64,000 bases of DNA from Flavobacteriaceae bacterium CP2B (GCA_001683825.1 LXTR01000089.1:1-64000); one strand, 5' to 3'. Positions 1-8,930 are shown, counted from the first letter of the stretch. Numbers and translations are program-made. Notes: generated by a model from the letters alone, not told the origin.

Positions 1-160
1 GGGGAAAACTCTCAAAGGTCTTTCGGCCCATGATGATCGGATGGCCGGTGGTAAGGCGTTTAAAGCGCTTGAAGTCATCGGGTAGGTGCCAAAGTAATGC
101 GTTGTCTTTGCCCAGTGCTCCATTTTCAGCGGCTGCCGCAATCATCACCAGTTTCCCCAT
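1..160 (-). CDS. folA: Dihydrofolate reductase, N-terminal 53 residues (runs off the left edge)
   Basis: Reduces dihydrofolate to tetrahydrofolate with NADPH. The minus-strand frame starting at the ATG whose first base is 160 opens with MGKLVMIAAAAENGALGKDN, followed by LWHLPDDFKRFK and IIMGRKTFES. These are the N-terminal strand, the Trp/Asp substrate-pocket segment and the start of the NADPH-binding motif of bacterial DHFR. Only about a third of the protein is inside the window. The start overlaps the TGA stop of the upstream 2TM gene (TGATG), so the two are probably translationally coupled. thyA, the enzyme that produces dihydrofolate, lies 4.6 kb away on the same strand. Confidence 0.93.
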   Translation of the reverse strand, partial: MGKLVMIAAAAENGALGKDNALLWHLPDDFKRFKRLTTGHPIIMGRKTFESFP

Positions 161-546
161 CAAGGCTTTTTTTTGTTGATGTTGGACGAAGGAAATTCTG
201 TTTCGATCTCTTTCTGGAGGGAGGCTATTTTTTCCCGCTGCTTTTTTACCAACTTTTCCCTTTGGCTGCGTTCCCATTCCTGCCCCATAAATTTCTGGGT
301 CACAAAGACGTTTACCAGGTGAAGCACAAAGAAAAAGGCCCAGAGGGTAATCGCCCAAAGGAACCAGTCATAAGCCTCCCCGTATTTGAAGATCTTGTTG
401 ATCAGGATCAAAAAAACACTGCCGATCAGGAAGACCACAAAATGGGTATACAGCCGTTTTTTCTGCCGTATCCTCTTTTGGGCATACTCCAGTTGTTCGT
501 GCTGTTCCAAACCAATTTCAGATTCCTTTTTCTTAGCGGAGAACAT
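160..546 (-). CDS. Small 2TM-domain membrane protein
   Basis: A 128-residue protein of unknown function. A charged N-terminal stretch (KKKESEIGLEQHEQLEYAQK) is followed by two hydrophobic helices, about residues 32-50 (HFVVFLIGSVFLILINKIF) and 60-80 (WFLWAITLWAFFFVLHLVNV), then a basic coiled tail. This matches the 2TM domain family common in Bacteroidota. The frame is open up to an ATG at 600, but a perfect TAnnTTTG -7 element lies at 567-574 inside that extension, so the ATG at 544-546 (MFSAKKKES) is preferred. Its stop overlaps the folA start by one base. Confidence 0.75.
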   Translation of the reverse strand: MFSAKKKESEIGLEQHEQLEYAQKRIRQKKRLYTHFVVFLIGSVFLILINKIFKYGEAYDWFLWAITLWAFFFVLHLVNVFVTQKFMGQEWERSQREKLVKKQREKIASLQKEIETEFPSSNINKKKP

Positions 547-566
547 CTTATGACTATCTTTAATGA

Positions 567-574
567 CAAAGATA
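567..574 (-). promoter_or_regulatory. -7 promoter element of the 2TM-folA unit
   Basis: TATCTTTG on the minus strand matches the Bacteroidota sigma-A -7 consensus TAnnTTTG. It lies 20 bases upstream of the preferred start at 546. No clear TTG -33 element is visible. Confidence 0.5.
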
Positions 575-605
575 AAGTAAATCCTCCTGATAAAAACCAT
601 TCCCC

Positions 606-1694
606 ATGCCCTGGTTACGTGAGCAATTTCCGCTGCTGGAAGAATGTACTTATGCCAATACCCCGGCGACGGGCCTGCTTAGCCAGGGGCTTTTACATTG
701 GCGGCAGGCGCATGATGAAGCCTATTTCACAGGGGGCAGTATGATGAAAATGGAGAGCTTCGAGCTGCTGCCCGGGACCAAACAGGCGTTGGGCCGGTTT
801 TTTGGCTGCGACCCCGCCCGGGTAGCCCTGGTACCCAACTTTTCGCTGGGCTTCAACCTGCTCCTCGAAGGCCTTGCCCCCCAAAGCAGCGTCCTTTTAC
901 TGGAAAATGAATACCCATCGGTAGATTGGCCATTCGGGTCCCATGGCTTCACAGTCCACCGGGTAACGGCGGACGAGCACCTGGAATCCCGTATTCTTGA
1001 ATACCTGCGTAAGCACCGGGTCGACGTGCTGGCACTCAGCCTTGTACAATGGGTGAATGGCATTACCGTTTCGCCCGTTTTCCTAAGCCAGTTGAAAAAA
1101 GAATACCCGCAATTGCTCATCCTGGCAGATGGCACACAATATTGCGGGGCCCTGGCCCTGGATTTTCAGGCCAGCGGGATCGATGTGCTGGGGGCCAGTG
1201 GCTACAAATGGTTGCTGGGGGGCTATGGCAACGCATTCTTCCTGTTCCGGGAGGGGGTGGAAGCCCATATCAGGCCCAGGGCGACCGGGTTTAACGCAAC
1301 CGGAGGCGATTTGAGCGGTGCCCCGAAGATTCCCCTGCCAAAACACCTGGAACCCGGGCACCTGGACAGTTTCAATTTTGGAAGTTTGAAATACGCCCTG
1401 GAACAACTTATGGGGATTGGAATGGACGCGGTAGAAGCCCATAACAGGCAATTGTCGGCATATTTCAGGGAAGGCCTGGAGGCCATGGGGCTGCTGGAGA
1501 CGGCGGTGTTGAAACGCCGGGAACACGGAACCATCTTCAACCTTCGTGGGGGAGAAGCGCTGTATGACTACCTGGAGGGCCATAAGGTCATCTGTTCGCG
1601 CAGGGGGGGCGGGGTACGCCTGGGTTTTCACCTCTATAATAGCATGGAGGACGTGTCCAGGGTTTTGGAATTGTTAAAATGGCGACCATTGTAG
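606..1694 (+). CDS. Class V aminotransferase-fold PLP enzyme
   Basis: A 362-residue PLP enzyme of the aminotransferase class V / cysteine desulfurase superfamily. It shows the aspartate that contacts the PLP ring nitrogen (LILADGTQ, D175) and the Schiff-base lysine in GASGYKWLLGGYG (K201). The N-terminus (REQFPLLEECTYANTPATGL) is the usual substrate-entry segment. No catalytic-loop cysteine typical of NifS/IscS is apparent, so desulfurase activity is doubtful. The substrate cannot be told from sequence. Because egtB and egtD lie 1-3 kb away and the C-S lyase EgtE belongs to this superfamily, an EgtE-like role is possible but unproven. It is divergent from the 2TM gene, with 59 bases between starts. 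Confidence 0.8.
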   Translation: MPWLREQFPLLEECTYANTPATGLLSQGLLHWRQAHDEAYFTGGSMMKMESFELLPGTKQALGRFFGCDPARVALVPNFSLGFNLLLEGLAPQSSVLLLENEYPSVDWPFGSHGFTVHRVTADEHLESRILEYLRKHRVDVLALSLVQWVNGITVSPVFLSQLKKEYPQLLILADGTQYCGALALDFQASGIDVLGASGYKWLLGGYGNAFFLFREGVEAHIRPRATGFNATGGDLSGAPKIPLPKHLEPGHLDSFNFGSLKYALEQLMGIGMDAVEAHNRQLSAYFREGLEAMGLLETAVLKRREHGTIFNLRGGEALYDYLEGHKVICSRRGGGVRLGFHLYNSMEDVSRVLELLKWRPL

Positions 1695-1859
1695 TTGCCT
1701 GCTTCTGAATATATTCCCCTAAATTTTACTGAAGCAGCTACGGGTTACCAATAATTTTATTAAATTCATAAATATTGGTTAACTTATTGTCTATTAGTTC
1801 ATTTATGACTTTTTTTGCCGAAAATTTAAGAAACTATTTATATATTAAAATAACATAAC

Positions 1860-2156
1860 ATGGCAATCTCAAAACAGTATCTCAAATCAAAACCCGTGTG
1901 CAAGGTAACTTTTACCGTGCCGGCGGAAGAAGCCAAGAAGGTAGCAGTGGTGGGGGACTTCAATAACTGGAACCCTAAAGGAAGCGCGCTCAAAAAGCTG
2001 AAAAACGGCAGTTTTAAAGGATCTTTTGACCTTCCCAAAGACAGTGTTTATGAATTTAAATATTTGATCGATGGGGTGTATGTCAACGATACCGAGGCAG
2101 ACCGTTATCAATGGAATGACTATGCAGGTGCAGAAAACGGCGTGATCGAGGTGTAA
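1860..2156 (+). CDS. Single-domain glycogen-binding (CBM48/AMPK-beta-like) protein
   Basis: A 98-residue stand-alone early-set domain of the isoamylase/AMPK-beta glycogen-binding type. The core reads KVTFTVPAEEAKKVAVVGDF-NNWNPKG, then YEFKYLIDGVYVNDTEADRY. These are the conserved VGDFNxW and F-KYxIDG motifs of the fold. No enzymatic domain is attached, so it is likely a carbohydrate-binding or protein-scaffold module; its partner is unknown. The 165-bp AT-rich upstream region holds a 7-bp inverted repeat (CTGCTTC/GAAGCAG) and an AT hairpin (ACCAATA/TATTGGT). A strong terminator follows at 2181. Confidence 0.85.
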   Translation: MAISKQYLKSKPVCKVTFTVPAEEAKKVAVVGDFNNWNPKGSALKKLKNGSFKGSFDLPKDSVYEFKYLIDGVYVNDTEADRYQWNDYAGAENGVIEV

Positions 2157-2180
2157 GGATCATCACCGCAACATACGATA

Positions 2181-2214
2181 AGCCGGAGCCCTGGGGTTCC
2201 GGCTTTTTGTTTTA
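2181..2214 (+). terminator. Rho-independent terminator of the CBM48 gene
   Basis: AGCCGGAGCC and GGTTCCGGCT form a 10-bp stem (one G-U pair) with a CTGG loop at 2181-2204. It is followed by TTTTTGTTTT. It also separates the convergent DUF427 gene. Confidence 0.85.
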
Positions 2215-2493
2215 AGAGACCACCTGGACGCCTTTCCAGAAGGCTACCCGGTCTTTTATTTGTTTGGCCCCTGCCTTGGGGTCCGGGTAGTACCAGGCCG
2301 CATCGGGGTTGACTTTCCCTCCCACTTCCAGGGTGTAATAGGAAGCTTCCCCTTTCCACGGACAGGTAGTATTGGAGCTACTGGGTTTAAAGTATGCTTC
2401 TTTAATACTGTCTTTCGGGAAGTAGTGGTTGTTTTCAATTACAATCGTGTCCTCGCTTTCCGCAAGAATCGTATCATTCCATATTGCTTTCAT
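2212..2493 (-). CDS. DUF427 domain protein
   Basis: A 93-residue DUF427 protein. MKAIWNDTILAESEDTIVIE and NHYFPKDSI begin the domain, and CPWKGEASYYTLEVGG followed by DAAWYYPDPKAGAKQIKDRV is the signature. Function is not established; homologs are small beta-rich proteins. The start is taken at the ATG at 2491-2493, which matches family N-termini; an ATG two codons upstream is equally usable. Either start lies inside the last codons of egtD (20-26 bases of overlap in another frame), so it is probably translationally coupled to egtD and the last gene of the egtB-egtD-DUF427 unit. Confidence 0.82.
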   Translation of the reverse strand: MKAIWNDTILAESEDTIVIENNHYFPKDSIKEAYFKPSSSNTTCPWKGEASYYTLEVGGKVNPDAAWYYPDPKAGAKQIKDRVAFWKGVQVVS

Positions 2494-3466
2494 CTCCATT
2501 CTTTTTAAACAGGTAGTTTTTATATTCGTGATCGGGGTCGGCATACTGTTCAATAATCCTTAGCCCGGCTTTCCCGGCCAGCCATGCTACCGTGGCGTCA
2601 TCGTATTTCTGGGAAATTTCCGTATGGATGCTTTCCCAGGCCTCAAAGGAAACCCTGAGGTCCAGGTCTTTGATCCATACCTGGTGTTTTATTTTGGCGA
2701 CAAGGTAGCTCTTGGCGGTACCGCTCTCCGGGTCATATACCTCCCAGTGCAGGAAATTGTCCGGGTCAAAATCCCCCCCGAATTCGCGGTTGATCCGCAA
2801 CAGCAAGTTCTTGTTGAAGGCCGCGGTAATGCCCTCCGGGTCATTGTAGGCATCCAGGATTTTCTGTGGATGTTTTTTCTGGTCGAATCCTATCAATAGC
2901 GAATCGTCTGCCTTCATCAGTTGCTGAATCGCTTTCATGAATGCTACGGCCTGGGGGTGAAGCAGGTTGCCTATATTCGACCCAAGAAAGAGCAGGACCT
3001 TGCGTTGCCGGGAACTGTCATTGAGCAGGTCCAGGGTTTCAAAATAGGTGCCCTCGTTCGTCTTAACGCTTACCCCGGGAAGTTCGCGCCTGATGGATTG
3101 TTCCAGTTGTCTGAGTACGTTGCCGCTAATATCCACCGGTTGGTAGGTAAAAGGCGCCCCATGCCCGGACAGCTGCCTCAGCAGGATTTTTGTCTTTTTA
3201 CCATCGCCCGCGCCCAGTTCAATAAGGTTAAAAGGGTCGCCATCACCTATGAAATGTTCGCAAATGGCCTCTTTGTGCTGCTCGAGGATCGCATACTCAC
3301 TGCGCGTCAGGTAATAGGTGGGCATGTCCATAATCTCCTGGAACAGGCGGTCGCCCCTTTCGTCATAAAAATACTTGGAGGAAATATGTTTCGGATGGTC
3401 GGTAAACCCTTTATATACGTCTTTCCCGAATGTGGTCCGGAAGTCTGTCAATGTTTTTGGCTGCAT
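2474..3466 (-). CDS. egtD: L-histidine N(alpha)-methyltransferase (EgtD)
   Basis: Trimethylates the alpha-amino group of histidine to hercynine with three SAM, the first step of ergothioneine synthesis. It is 330 residues, the normal family length. The N-terminal FTDHPKHISSKYFYDERGD-RLFQEI segment is diagnostic, as is the SAM-binding loop FNLIELGAGDGKKT. LIGFDQKK and AYNDPEGITAAFN line the histidine site. The gene starts 16 bases after egtB, so the two form an operon. No egtA or egtC is present here, consistent with a short pathway, though those genes could lie elsewhere. Confidence 0.93.
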   Translation of the reverse strand: MQPKTLTDFRTTFGKDVYKGFTDHPKHISSKYFYDERGDRLFQEIMDMPTYYLTRSEYAILEQHKEAICEHFIGDGDPFNLIELGAGDGKKTKILLRQLSGHGAPFTYQPVDISGNVLRQLEQSIRRELPGVSVKTNEGTYFETLDLLNDSSRQRKVLLFLGSNIGNLLHPQAVAFMKAIQQLMKADDSLLIGFDQKKHPQKILDAYNDPEGITAAFNKNLLLRINREFGGDFDPDNFLHWEVYDPESGTAKSYLVAKIKHQVWIKDLDLRVSFEAWESIHTEISQKYDDATVAWLAGKAGLRIIEQYADPDHEYKNYLFKKNGDESNME

Positions 3467-3482
3467 AACTCCTTGGTCGTAA

Positions 3483-4646
3483 TTACCTGGCCAACCTTAA
3501 CCCGGTATATTGCCATCGCAAGTGCGGATGGAAAAAATTCCGGTACGTGGGGCGGGTATGGTGGGTAGGTGTCGCTACCGATCCCCCCCGCAATACTTTC
3601 TGGTTTACCATGAATTTTCCATTGTACTCCCCCAGGGCACCTTCGGCCCTGGTGTATCCGGGATAGGGCAGGTAGGCGCTCTCTGTCCACTCCCATCGCT
3701 TTCCCCAGGGGAAATGTTCCTGTGCCGCTTCCCACTCAAATTCCGTAGGGAGGCGACAGCCTTTCCATTGCGCATAGGCAAAGGCTTCATAGTAGGAGAG
3801 GTGTGCCAGGGGGGCATCGGGTGACACCAGTTCCAGGCCATGCAAGGTGTAGTGGTGCCATTCGCCTTCTATCAAATACCAATACAGGGGAGCATTTACC
3901 TGCTGCCTTTGTACCCAGTCCCAACCTTCGGCATGCCAGTGCTCAAAACGTTTGTATCCGTCGTTTTGCATAAACTCCAGGTATTCCCCATTGGTGACCA
4001 GTCTGGAGGAAACCTCAAACGAATTCAGGTATACTTTGTGCCGTTGCCGTTCATTGTCATAGCAGAAGGAATCGGCATCATGGCCAATGGCATAGATCCC
4101 CTCGTCCATCCTAATCCAGCCGGGTGCCTGGTCCTCTGCCTGGTGCTCATCGGTCCGGTCTGAATAGGAGGGTAACAGGGGGTTGTTGCCAAGGATGTAT
4201 TTGATATCGGTAAGCAACAATTCCTGGTGTTGTTTCTCGTGGTGGATCCCTATTTCCAACAACGACTGCAATTCCGGAGCACCTTGTCTATTTTCAAACA
4301 GGGCCTTGATGGCTTTGGTAACATACTCCCTGTACTCGTAGACCAGTTGCACAGAGGGCCTGGAGAGGTTGCCCCGTTCCGCGCGTACCACACGCCTGCC
4401 AACGGCTTCGTAATAACTGTTGAAAACAAAGGAAAAATCCTGGTGGAAGACGCGGTAGGAAGGGGCATACGGTTTCAGGATAAACTCCTCAAAAAACCAG
4501 GTGGTATGGCCCAGGTGCCATTTGGGCGGGGAAACGTCTTCAATGGGTTGCACCACGTAATCTTCGGTCTGCAGGGGTGCGCAAAGGCTTTCGGTATGTT
4601 TCCTGGTGGCCAGGAAAAAATCCAGCAGGGTTTCGGTGAAAATCAT
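3483..4646 (-). CDS. egtB: Hercynine oxygenase / sulfoxide synthase (EgtB)
   Basis: Non-heme iron enzyme joining hercynine and a thiol donor (cysteine or gamma-glutamylcysteine) to give the sulfoxide precursor of ergothioneine. The 387-residue chain has an N-terminal DinB-like bundle and a C-terminal formylglycine-generating-enzyme fold (GSVATPTHHTRPTYRN near the end). The iron ligands are visible: H47 in HLGHTTW, and H136 and H140 in IHHEKQHQELL. The ATG at 4644-4646 is chosen; a GTG 36 bases upstream would place the -7-like element TATCTTTA (4662-4669) inside the gene. The thiol donor cannot be deduced. Confidence 0.92.
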   Translation of the reverse strand: MIFTETLLDFFLATRKHTESLCAPLQTEDYVVQPIEDVSPPKWHLGHTTWFFEEFILKPYAPSYRVFHQDFSFVFNSYYEAVGRRVVRAERGNLSRPSVQLVYEYREYVTKAIKALFENRQGAPELQSLLEIGIHHEKQHQELLLTDIKYILGNNPLLPSYSDRTDEHQAEDQAPGWIRMDEGIYAIGHDADSFCYDNERQRHKVYLNSFEVSSRLVTNGEYLEFMQNDGYKRFEHWHAEGWDWVQRQQVNAPLYWYLIEGEWHHYTLHGLELVSPDAPLAHLSYYEAFAYAQWKGCRLPTEFEWEAAQEHFPWGKRWEWTESAYLPYPGYTRAEGALGEYNGKFMVNQKVLRGGSVATPTHHTRPTYRNFFHPHLRWQYTGLRLAR

Positions 4647-4783
4647 TGTTCGCTTTTGCCCTAAAGATAAGGAATTTACCACAGCCCTGTTTTAACGCAT
4701 TGTTATCAATGCGCGGTGGTTGCTGCCCTGGCAACCTTAAAAAGCTATACCAGTTGGGGGAACCAGACGGATGGGTAGCGGAC

Positions 4784-5608
4784 TTACACCGCCACCTTGC
4801 CTTTGATGGCCGGGTAGGGGTCGTAATCCAGAAGGGTGAAGTCCTCGTACGTAAAACCGAAGAGGTCCTGTACCTCCGGGTTGAGTTGCATTCTTGGCAA
4901 CGGGCGGGGTTCCCGGCCCAATTGCAGTTGGATCTGCTCCAGGTGGTTGCTGTAGATATGCGCGTCCCCAAAGGTGTGGATAAATTCGCCGGGTTCATAG
5001 CCGCAAACCTGTGCCAGCATCAGGGTGAGCAAGGCGTAGGAGGCTATATTAAAGGGGACTCCCAGGAAGATATCCGCGCTCCGCTGGTACAACTGGCAGG
5101 AGAGTTTCCCCCCGGACACGTAACACTGGAAGAAGGCATGGCAGGGCGGGAGGGCCGCTTTGCCCCTGGCCACGTTTTCCGAAAACGAAAGGGAGGTGTC
5201 AGGCAGTACGCCCGGGTTCCAGGCCGTAACCATCATCCGCCGGCTATCGGGGTTGTTTTTCAGGTTGTATAGCAATTCCTTGATTTGGTCGATTCCTTCC
5301 CCATTCCAGTTCCGCCACTGCTGGCCGTATACGGGCCCAAGGTTTCCTTCTGCATCGGCCCATTCATTCCAGATGCGAACCCCGTTCTCCTGTAAATAAC
5401 TGACATTCGTATCCCCTTTGAGGAACCACAGCAATTCGTGGATGATGGATTTAAGGTGGAGTTTTTTGGTGGTGACCATCGGGAAGCCCTCCTTGAGGTC
5501 AAAGCGCATCTGGTAGCCAAAAACACTCAGGGTCCCGGTCCCGGTGCGGTCGCTCTTCAGGCTTCCTTTGTCCAGAACGTGCTTCAGTAAGTCGTGGTAT
5601 TGTTTCAT
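4784..5608 (-). CDS. thyA: Thymidylate synthase
   Basis: Methylates dUMP to dTMP using methylene-tetrahydrofolate. It has 274 residues, about ten more than the E. coli enzyme because of a short insertion around residues 138-152 ([14 protein letters not shown]) before the catalytic cysteine C156 in [21 protein letters not shown], the folate/phosphate loop [19 protein letters not shown] and [11 protein letters not shown] are all intact. It lies between a transporter and the egt genes on the same strand, separated from the transporter by a probable terminator, so it likely has its own promoter. Confidence 0.97.
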   Translation of the reverse strand: MKQYHDLLKHVLDKGSLKSDRTGTGTLSVFGYQMRFDLKEGFPMVTTKKLHLKSIIHELLWFLKGDTNVSYLQENGVRIWNEWADAEGNLGPVYGQQWRNWNGEGIDQIKELLYNLKNNPDSRRMMVTAWNPGVLPDTSLSFSENVARGKAALPPCHAFFQCYVSGGKLSCQLYQRSADIFLGVPFNIASYALLTLMLAQVCGYEPGEFIHTFGDAHIYSNHLEQIQLQLGREPRPLPRMQLNPEVQDLFGFTYEDFTLLDYDPYPAIKGKVAV

Positions 5609-5682
5609 AGGGTATATTGCTATTGGGTACAGGGGCTATCTCCCTGGCCTGCATAAAGGCTTTGGGCGCATGATGGCTAAAA

Positions 5683-5712
5683 TAGGAAAGCCAGCGAAAT
5701 ATTGCGGCTGGC
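5683..5712 (-). terminator. Probable terminator between the nucleoside transporter and thyA
   Basis: On the minus strand GCCAGC and GCTGGC (5707-5712 and 5690-5695) form a 6-bp stem followed by TTTCCTATTTT. It is short and the T-run is interrupted, so it may be leaky. Confidence 0.5.
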
Positions 5713-5774
5713 GGGGGCAGGGAGTTATAAAAAATTATTAACGAAAGTCGAATACCCCACCGTAAAATGCCCTT

Positions 5775-7229
5775 TCAGCCGAGGATCATCCCGGCGATGG
5801 TAGCAGAGAGCAATGAAGCAAGGGTGCCCCCCAAAACGGCCCGCATCCCGAATTCGGACAGCAATTGCCGTTTGCCGGGGGCGAGGGAGCCTATGCCCCC
5901 TATCTGTATGCCGATGGAGGCAAAGTTGGCGAAACCGCAGAGCATGTATGTCGCCATGATGATAGACTTGCTATAGCTGAAATGGGTAGCATTGCTTAGG
6001 TCCTTGAGGTCTGCAAGTTGTATATAGCCAATAAATTCGCTGGCGGCCAGTTTTATGCCCAGCAATTGGCCCATAAGCATGATGTCTTGCTGGTGCACCC
6101 CTATCAGCCACATCAGGGGGGCAAATAGCACACCCAGCACCGCTTCCAGCGAAAACTTCTCATAAGGGGAGTTGGAAAGGATCCATTCGTTCAGGGTGGT
6201 CACCTCGCCCACCCAGCCCAGGATGCCATTGATCATGGCAATAAAGGCCACAAATACCAGCAGCATGGCGCCCACGTTCACTGCCAGCCGCAACCCCTCC
6301 GTAGTCCCATTGGCGATGGCATCCAGAAGGTTGGAACCTATTTGTTCATGGGTAATCTGTATGTCGGTGTCTATAGCCTCGGTTTGCGGGTAGAGTATTT
6401 TGGATACGATAATGGCCCCGGGCGCGGCCATCACCGAGGCAGCCAACAGGTGCCGGGCGAATTCGAGTCGCAAGGCCGGATCGGTCCCCCCGAGGAAACC
6501 GATATAGGCTGCCAGTACCCCTCCGGCCACGGTGGCCATGCCACCTACCATGACCAAAAGGATCTCCGATTTACTCATTTTCTCGAGGTACGCCTTGATC
6601 AGCAGGGGCGATTCGGTTTGTCCCAGGAAGATATTGCCTGCCACCGAAAGGCTTTCGGCCCCGGAGATTTGCAGCGATTTGGTGAGTAACCAGGCCAGGG
6701 CCCTGACCACCTTCTGAATGATGCCCAGGTAAAAAAGGACCGATGTCAGGGCAGAAAAGAAGATAATGGTAGGGAGGATCTGGAAGGCGAAGATGTAACC
6801 GATGCTGGGGTTGTTAACATCCATCAGGTTCCCCAGGAGGAACTGGCTGCCTGCCAGGGTATAGTCGAGTATATTTACAAAAAACTGGCCAATTTGCCTG
6901 AAGATAAACTGTATGGCCTGGATTTTCAGGATGCCGATGGCCAACAGCAATTGCATACCCAGGCCGATACCCACGGTTTTCCAATTGATGGCCCTGCGGT
7001 TGGCGCTGAAAAAAAAGGAAATCAGGAGGAGGACGCCCATGCCCAGGACCCCTCTCCATAAGGTATTTACAGAAAACCCCTGATTGGGCGCGATGGTGGC
7101 CTGTGCAGGGGGTTCCGGTGAAACCGCCTCAGCGGCAGCAACGAGGGTATCGGGTTCCAATGGGGATTGGGCAGCCAGGATACAAGTAACACATAAAAAT
7201 AAGGGAAGGAGCCAGTGCCTGTGGTTCAT
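5775..7229 (-). CDS. Concentrative (Na+-coupled) nucleoside transporter
   Basis: A 484-residue member of the CNT/NupC family that imports nucleosides with Na+ or H+. The chain begins with a cleavable-looking signal peptide (LLPLFLCVTCILAAQS) and a roughly 40-residue spacer before the first core helix, a layout seen in Bacteroidota members but not in E. coli NupC. The core signatures are present: IFLGQTESPLLIKAYLEKM (re-entrant substrate loop), MATVAGGVLAAYI and the C-terminal YMLCGFANFASIGIQIGGIG. It starts 15 bases after the DUF151 gene and so is probably co-transcribed with it. Ion and substrate specificity are not determinable here. Confidence 0.92.
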   Translation of the reverse strand: MNHRHWLLPLFLCVTCILAAQSPLEPDTLVAAAEAVSPEPPAQATIAPNQGFSVNTLWRGVLGMGVLLLISFFFSANRRAINWKTVGIGLGMQLLLAIGILKIQAIQFIFRQIGQFFVNILDYTLAGSQFLLGNLMDVNNPSIGYIFAFQILPTIIFFSALTSVLFYLGIIQKVVRALAWLLTKSLQISGAESLSVAGNIFLGQTESPLLIKAYLEKMSKSEILLVMVGGMATVAGGVLAAYIGFLGGTDPALRLEFARHLLAASVMAAPGAIIVSKILYPQTEAIDTDIQITHEQIGSNLLDAIANGTTEGLRLAVNVGAMLLVFVAFIAMINGILGWVGEVTTLNEWILSNSPYEKFSLEAVLGVLFAPLMWLIGVHQQDIMLMGQLLGIKLAASEFIGYIQLADLKDLSNATHFSYSKSIIMATYMLCGFANFASIGIQIGGIGSLAPGKRQLLSEFGMRAVLGGTLASLLSATIAGMILG

Positions 7230-7244
7230 GCAGAGGTTGCTAGG

Positions 7245-7877
7245 TTATCGCTTGCGTTTCGAAATTTCATCTCGCAGCTTGGCCGCTTTTTCATAATCCT
7301 CTCCGGCAACGGCCTTTTCCAGTTCCTTATGGAGTTCATCCAGGCTCAGCTCTTTATAAGGGGCCGCAGAACCCGAATCTATTTCCACGGTTTCACCTTC
7401 CTGCAGGATTTCATCAACCACAATACTGTCATCGCCCTCCTCTTTTTCCTTGTCCTTGGAAGAAAATTTAAGGAAGATCCCGGCCTTGTCCAAAATAGTC
7501 TTATAGGTAAATATGGGCGCGTTGAACCGCAGCGCCAGCGCAATGGCATCGCTGGTACGCGCATCGATGATCTCCTCGATCTTGTCCCTTTCGCAAATAA
7601 TACTGGAGTAAAATACCCCATCCACCAGTTTATGGATGATCACCTGTTTGATGACAATATCAAAACGGTCTGCAAAATTCTTAAAAAGGTCATGGGTAAG
7701 CGGGCGCGGGGGCTTAATCTCCTTTTCCAAAGCGATGGCGATGGACTGCGCTTCAAAGGCCCCGATCACAATCGGGAGCTTCCGGTCGCCTTCCACTTCA
7801 TTCAATATCAGGGCATAGGCGCCGTTCTGGGTTTGGCTGTACGAGATCCCTTTTATTTTTAACCTTACTAAACTCAT
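7245..7877 (-). CDS. Bifunctional nuclease family protein (DUF151) with C-terminal UVR motif
   Basis: A 210-residue protein with an N-terminal DUF151 domain (residues 1 to about 130; LPIVIGAFEAQSIAIALE and ARTSDAIALALRFNAPIFTY are the signature segments) and a C-terminal UvrB/UvrC-type helical motif (LHKELEKAVAGEDYEKAAKL-RDEIS). DUF151 proteins in plants were described as having nuclease activity; the bacterial role is unclear. The UVR motif suggests protein contacts. MSLVRLKI is taken as the start; an ATG two codons upstream is possible. It lies in the etfBA-DUF151-transporter stretch on one strand, 84 bases after etfA. Confidence 0.85.
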   Translation of the reverse strand: MSLVRLKIKGISYSQTQNGAYALILNEVEGDRKLPIVIGAFEAQSIAIALEKEIKPPRPLTHDLFKNFADRFDIVIKQVIIHKLVDGVFYSSIICERDKIEEIIDARTSDAIALALRFNAPIFTYKTILDKAGIFLKFSSKDKEKEEGDDSIVVDEILQEGETVEIDSGSAAPYKELSLDELHKELEKAVAGEDYEKAAKLRDEISKRKR

Positions 7878-7961
7878 ATCCATCTATAACACAAAGGGCT
7901 GTATAAACAAAGGGGTGCCCCAGTATTTAAACAGCCCCTTAAAGGCACAAATTAACAAAAA

Positions 7962-8930
7962 TTAAGCGTTTTGGGCCTTAAATTCCTTTAATTTTTCGAT
8001 GAGTTCAGGGACTACTTCAAAGGCGTCTCCCACGATGCCGTAATCTGCCGCCTTGAAAAATGGCGCTTCGGGATCAATATTGATCACCACTTTGGTCTTG
8101 GCTGCATTGACTCCCGCCAGGTGCTGTATGGCCCCGGAGATGCCTATGGCAATATAGAGGTTGCTGGCCACGGGCTTCCCGGTTTGCCCCACGTGTTCTG
8201 AATGTGGCCGCCATCCGAGGTCGGATACGGGTTTGGAACAAGCGGTTGCGGCACCCAGTACGTCGGCCAGTTCTTCAATCATGCCCCAGTTTTCGGGGCC
8301 TTTCAATCCGCGTCCGCCCGATACCACGATATCGGCATCGGCAATCGTGGCCTTCCCCACCACCTTATCGACTTCGACCGAAGCAGTGCTGAAGAGCGAG
8401 GAATCCAGGGAGGCAGAAAAGGCTTCCACCTTTGCCTCCACTTTATTTTCCACCACGCCAAAGGCGTTCTTGGAAAGCCCGATGATCTTGATATCGGTGA
8501 GGATTTTGGTGTTGGCAAACCCCTTATTGCTGAAGGCGGTCCTGCGGACCACCAGGGGACTGGTGCTTTCCGGCAAACCCACCACATTGGGTACATAACC
8601 CGCCTTGAGCTTGCCCGCCAGCAGCCCGGCCATGAACTTGGCATCGGCGCTGGAACTGAGGATAACTACCTTGGCACCTGCCTGAGCTGCCGCATCGGCG
8701 ACCAACTGCGCATAGGCGTTGGCATTAAAAGGGTCCAGGGCCTCATCGGTTACTTCCAGGACACTGGCAATCCCATAGTCGCCCAATTGGGAAGGGTTTT
8801 CGTTATTGATGGAAAGTGCCGTCGCACTGCTGCCCAGCAGGCGGGCCACCTCACTGCCATAGGAGGCTACTTCCAGGGCGTTCTTCCTGAATTTTCCATT
8901 TTCTGATTCGGTATATACGAGTACTGACAT
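7962..8930 (-). CDS. etfA: Electron transfer flavoprotein alpha subunit
   Basis: FAD-binding subunit of ETF, which passes electrons from acyl-CoA dehydrogenases to ETF-quinone oxidoreductase. At 322 residues it is of standard length. The C-terminal FAD domain has the canonical motif series SGGRGLKGPENW, LGAATACSKPVSDLGWRPH, EHVGQTGKPVASNLYIAIG and SGAIQHLAG. It follows etfB by 69 bases on the same strand. Confidence 0.96.
   Translation of the reverse strand: MSVLVYTESENGKFRKNALEVASYGSEVARLLGSSATALSINNENPSQLGDYGIASVLEVTDEALDPFNANAYAQLVADAAAQAGAKVVILSSSADAKFMAGLLAGKLKAGYVPNVVGLPESTSPLVVRRTAFSNKGFANTKILTDIKIIGLSKNAFGVVENKVEAKVEAFSASLDSSLFSTASVEVDKVVGKATIADADIVVSGGRGLKGPENWGMIEELADVLGAATACSKPVSDLGWRPHSEHVGQTGKPVASNLYIAIGISGAIQHLAGVNAAKTKVVINIDPEAPFFKAADYGIVGDAFEVVPELIEKLKEFKAQNA

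Noticed and set aside
4647-4682. GTG start 12 codons upstream for egtB
   Set aside because: The extension would include the -7-like element TATCTTTA and does not resemble EgtB N-termini.
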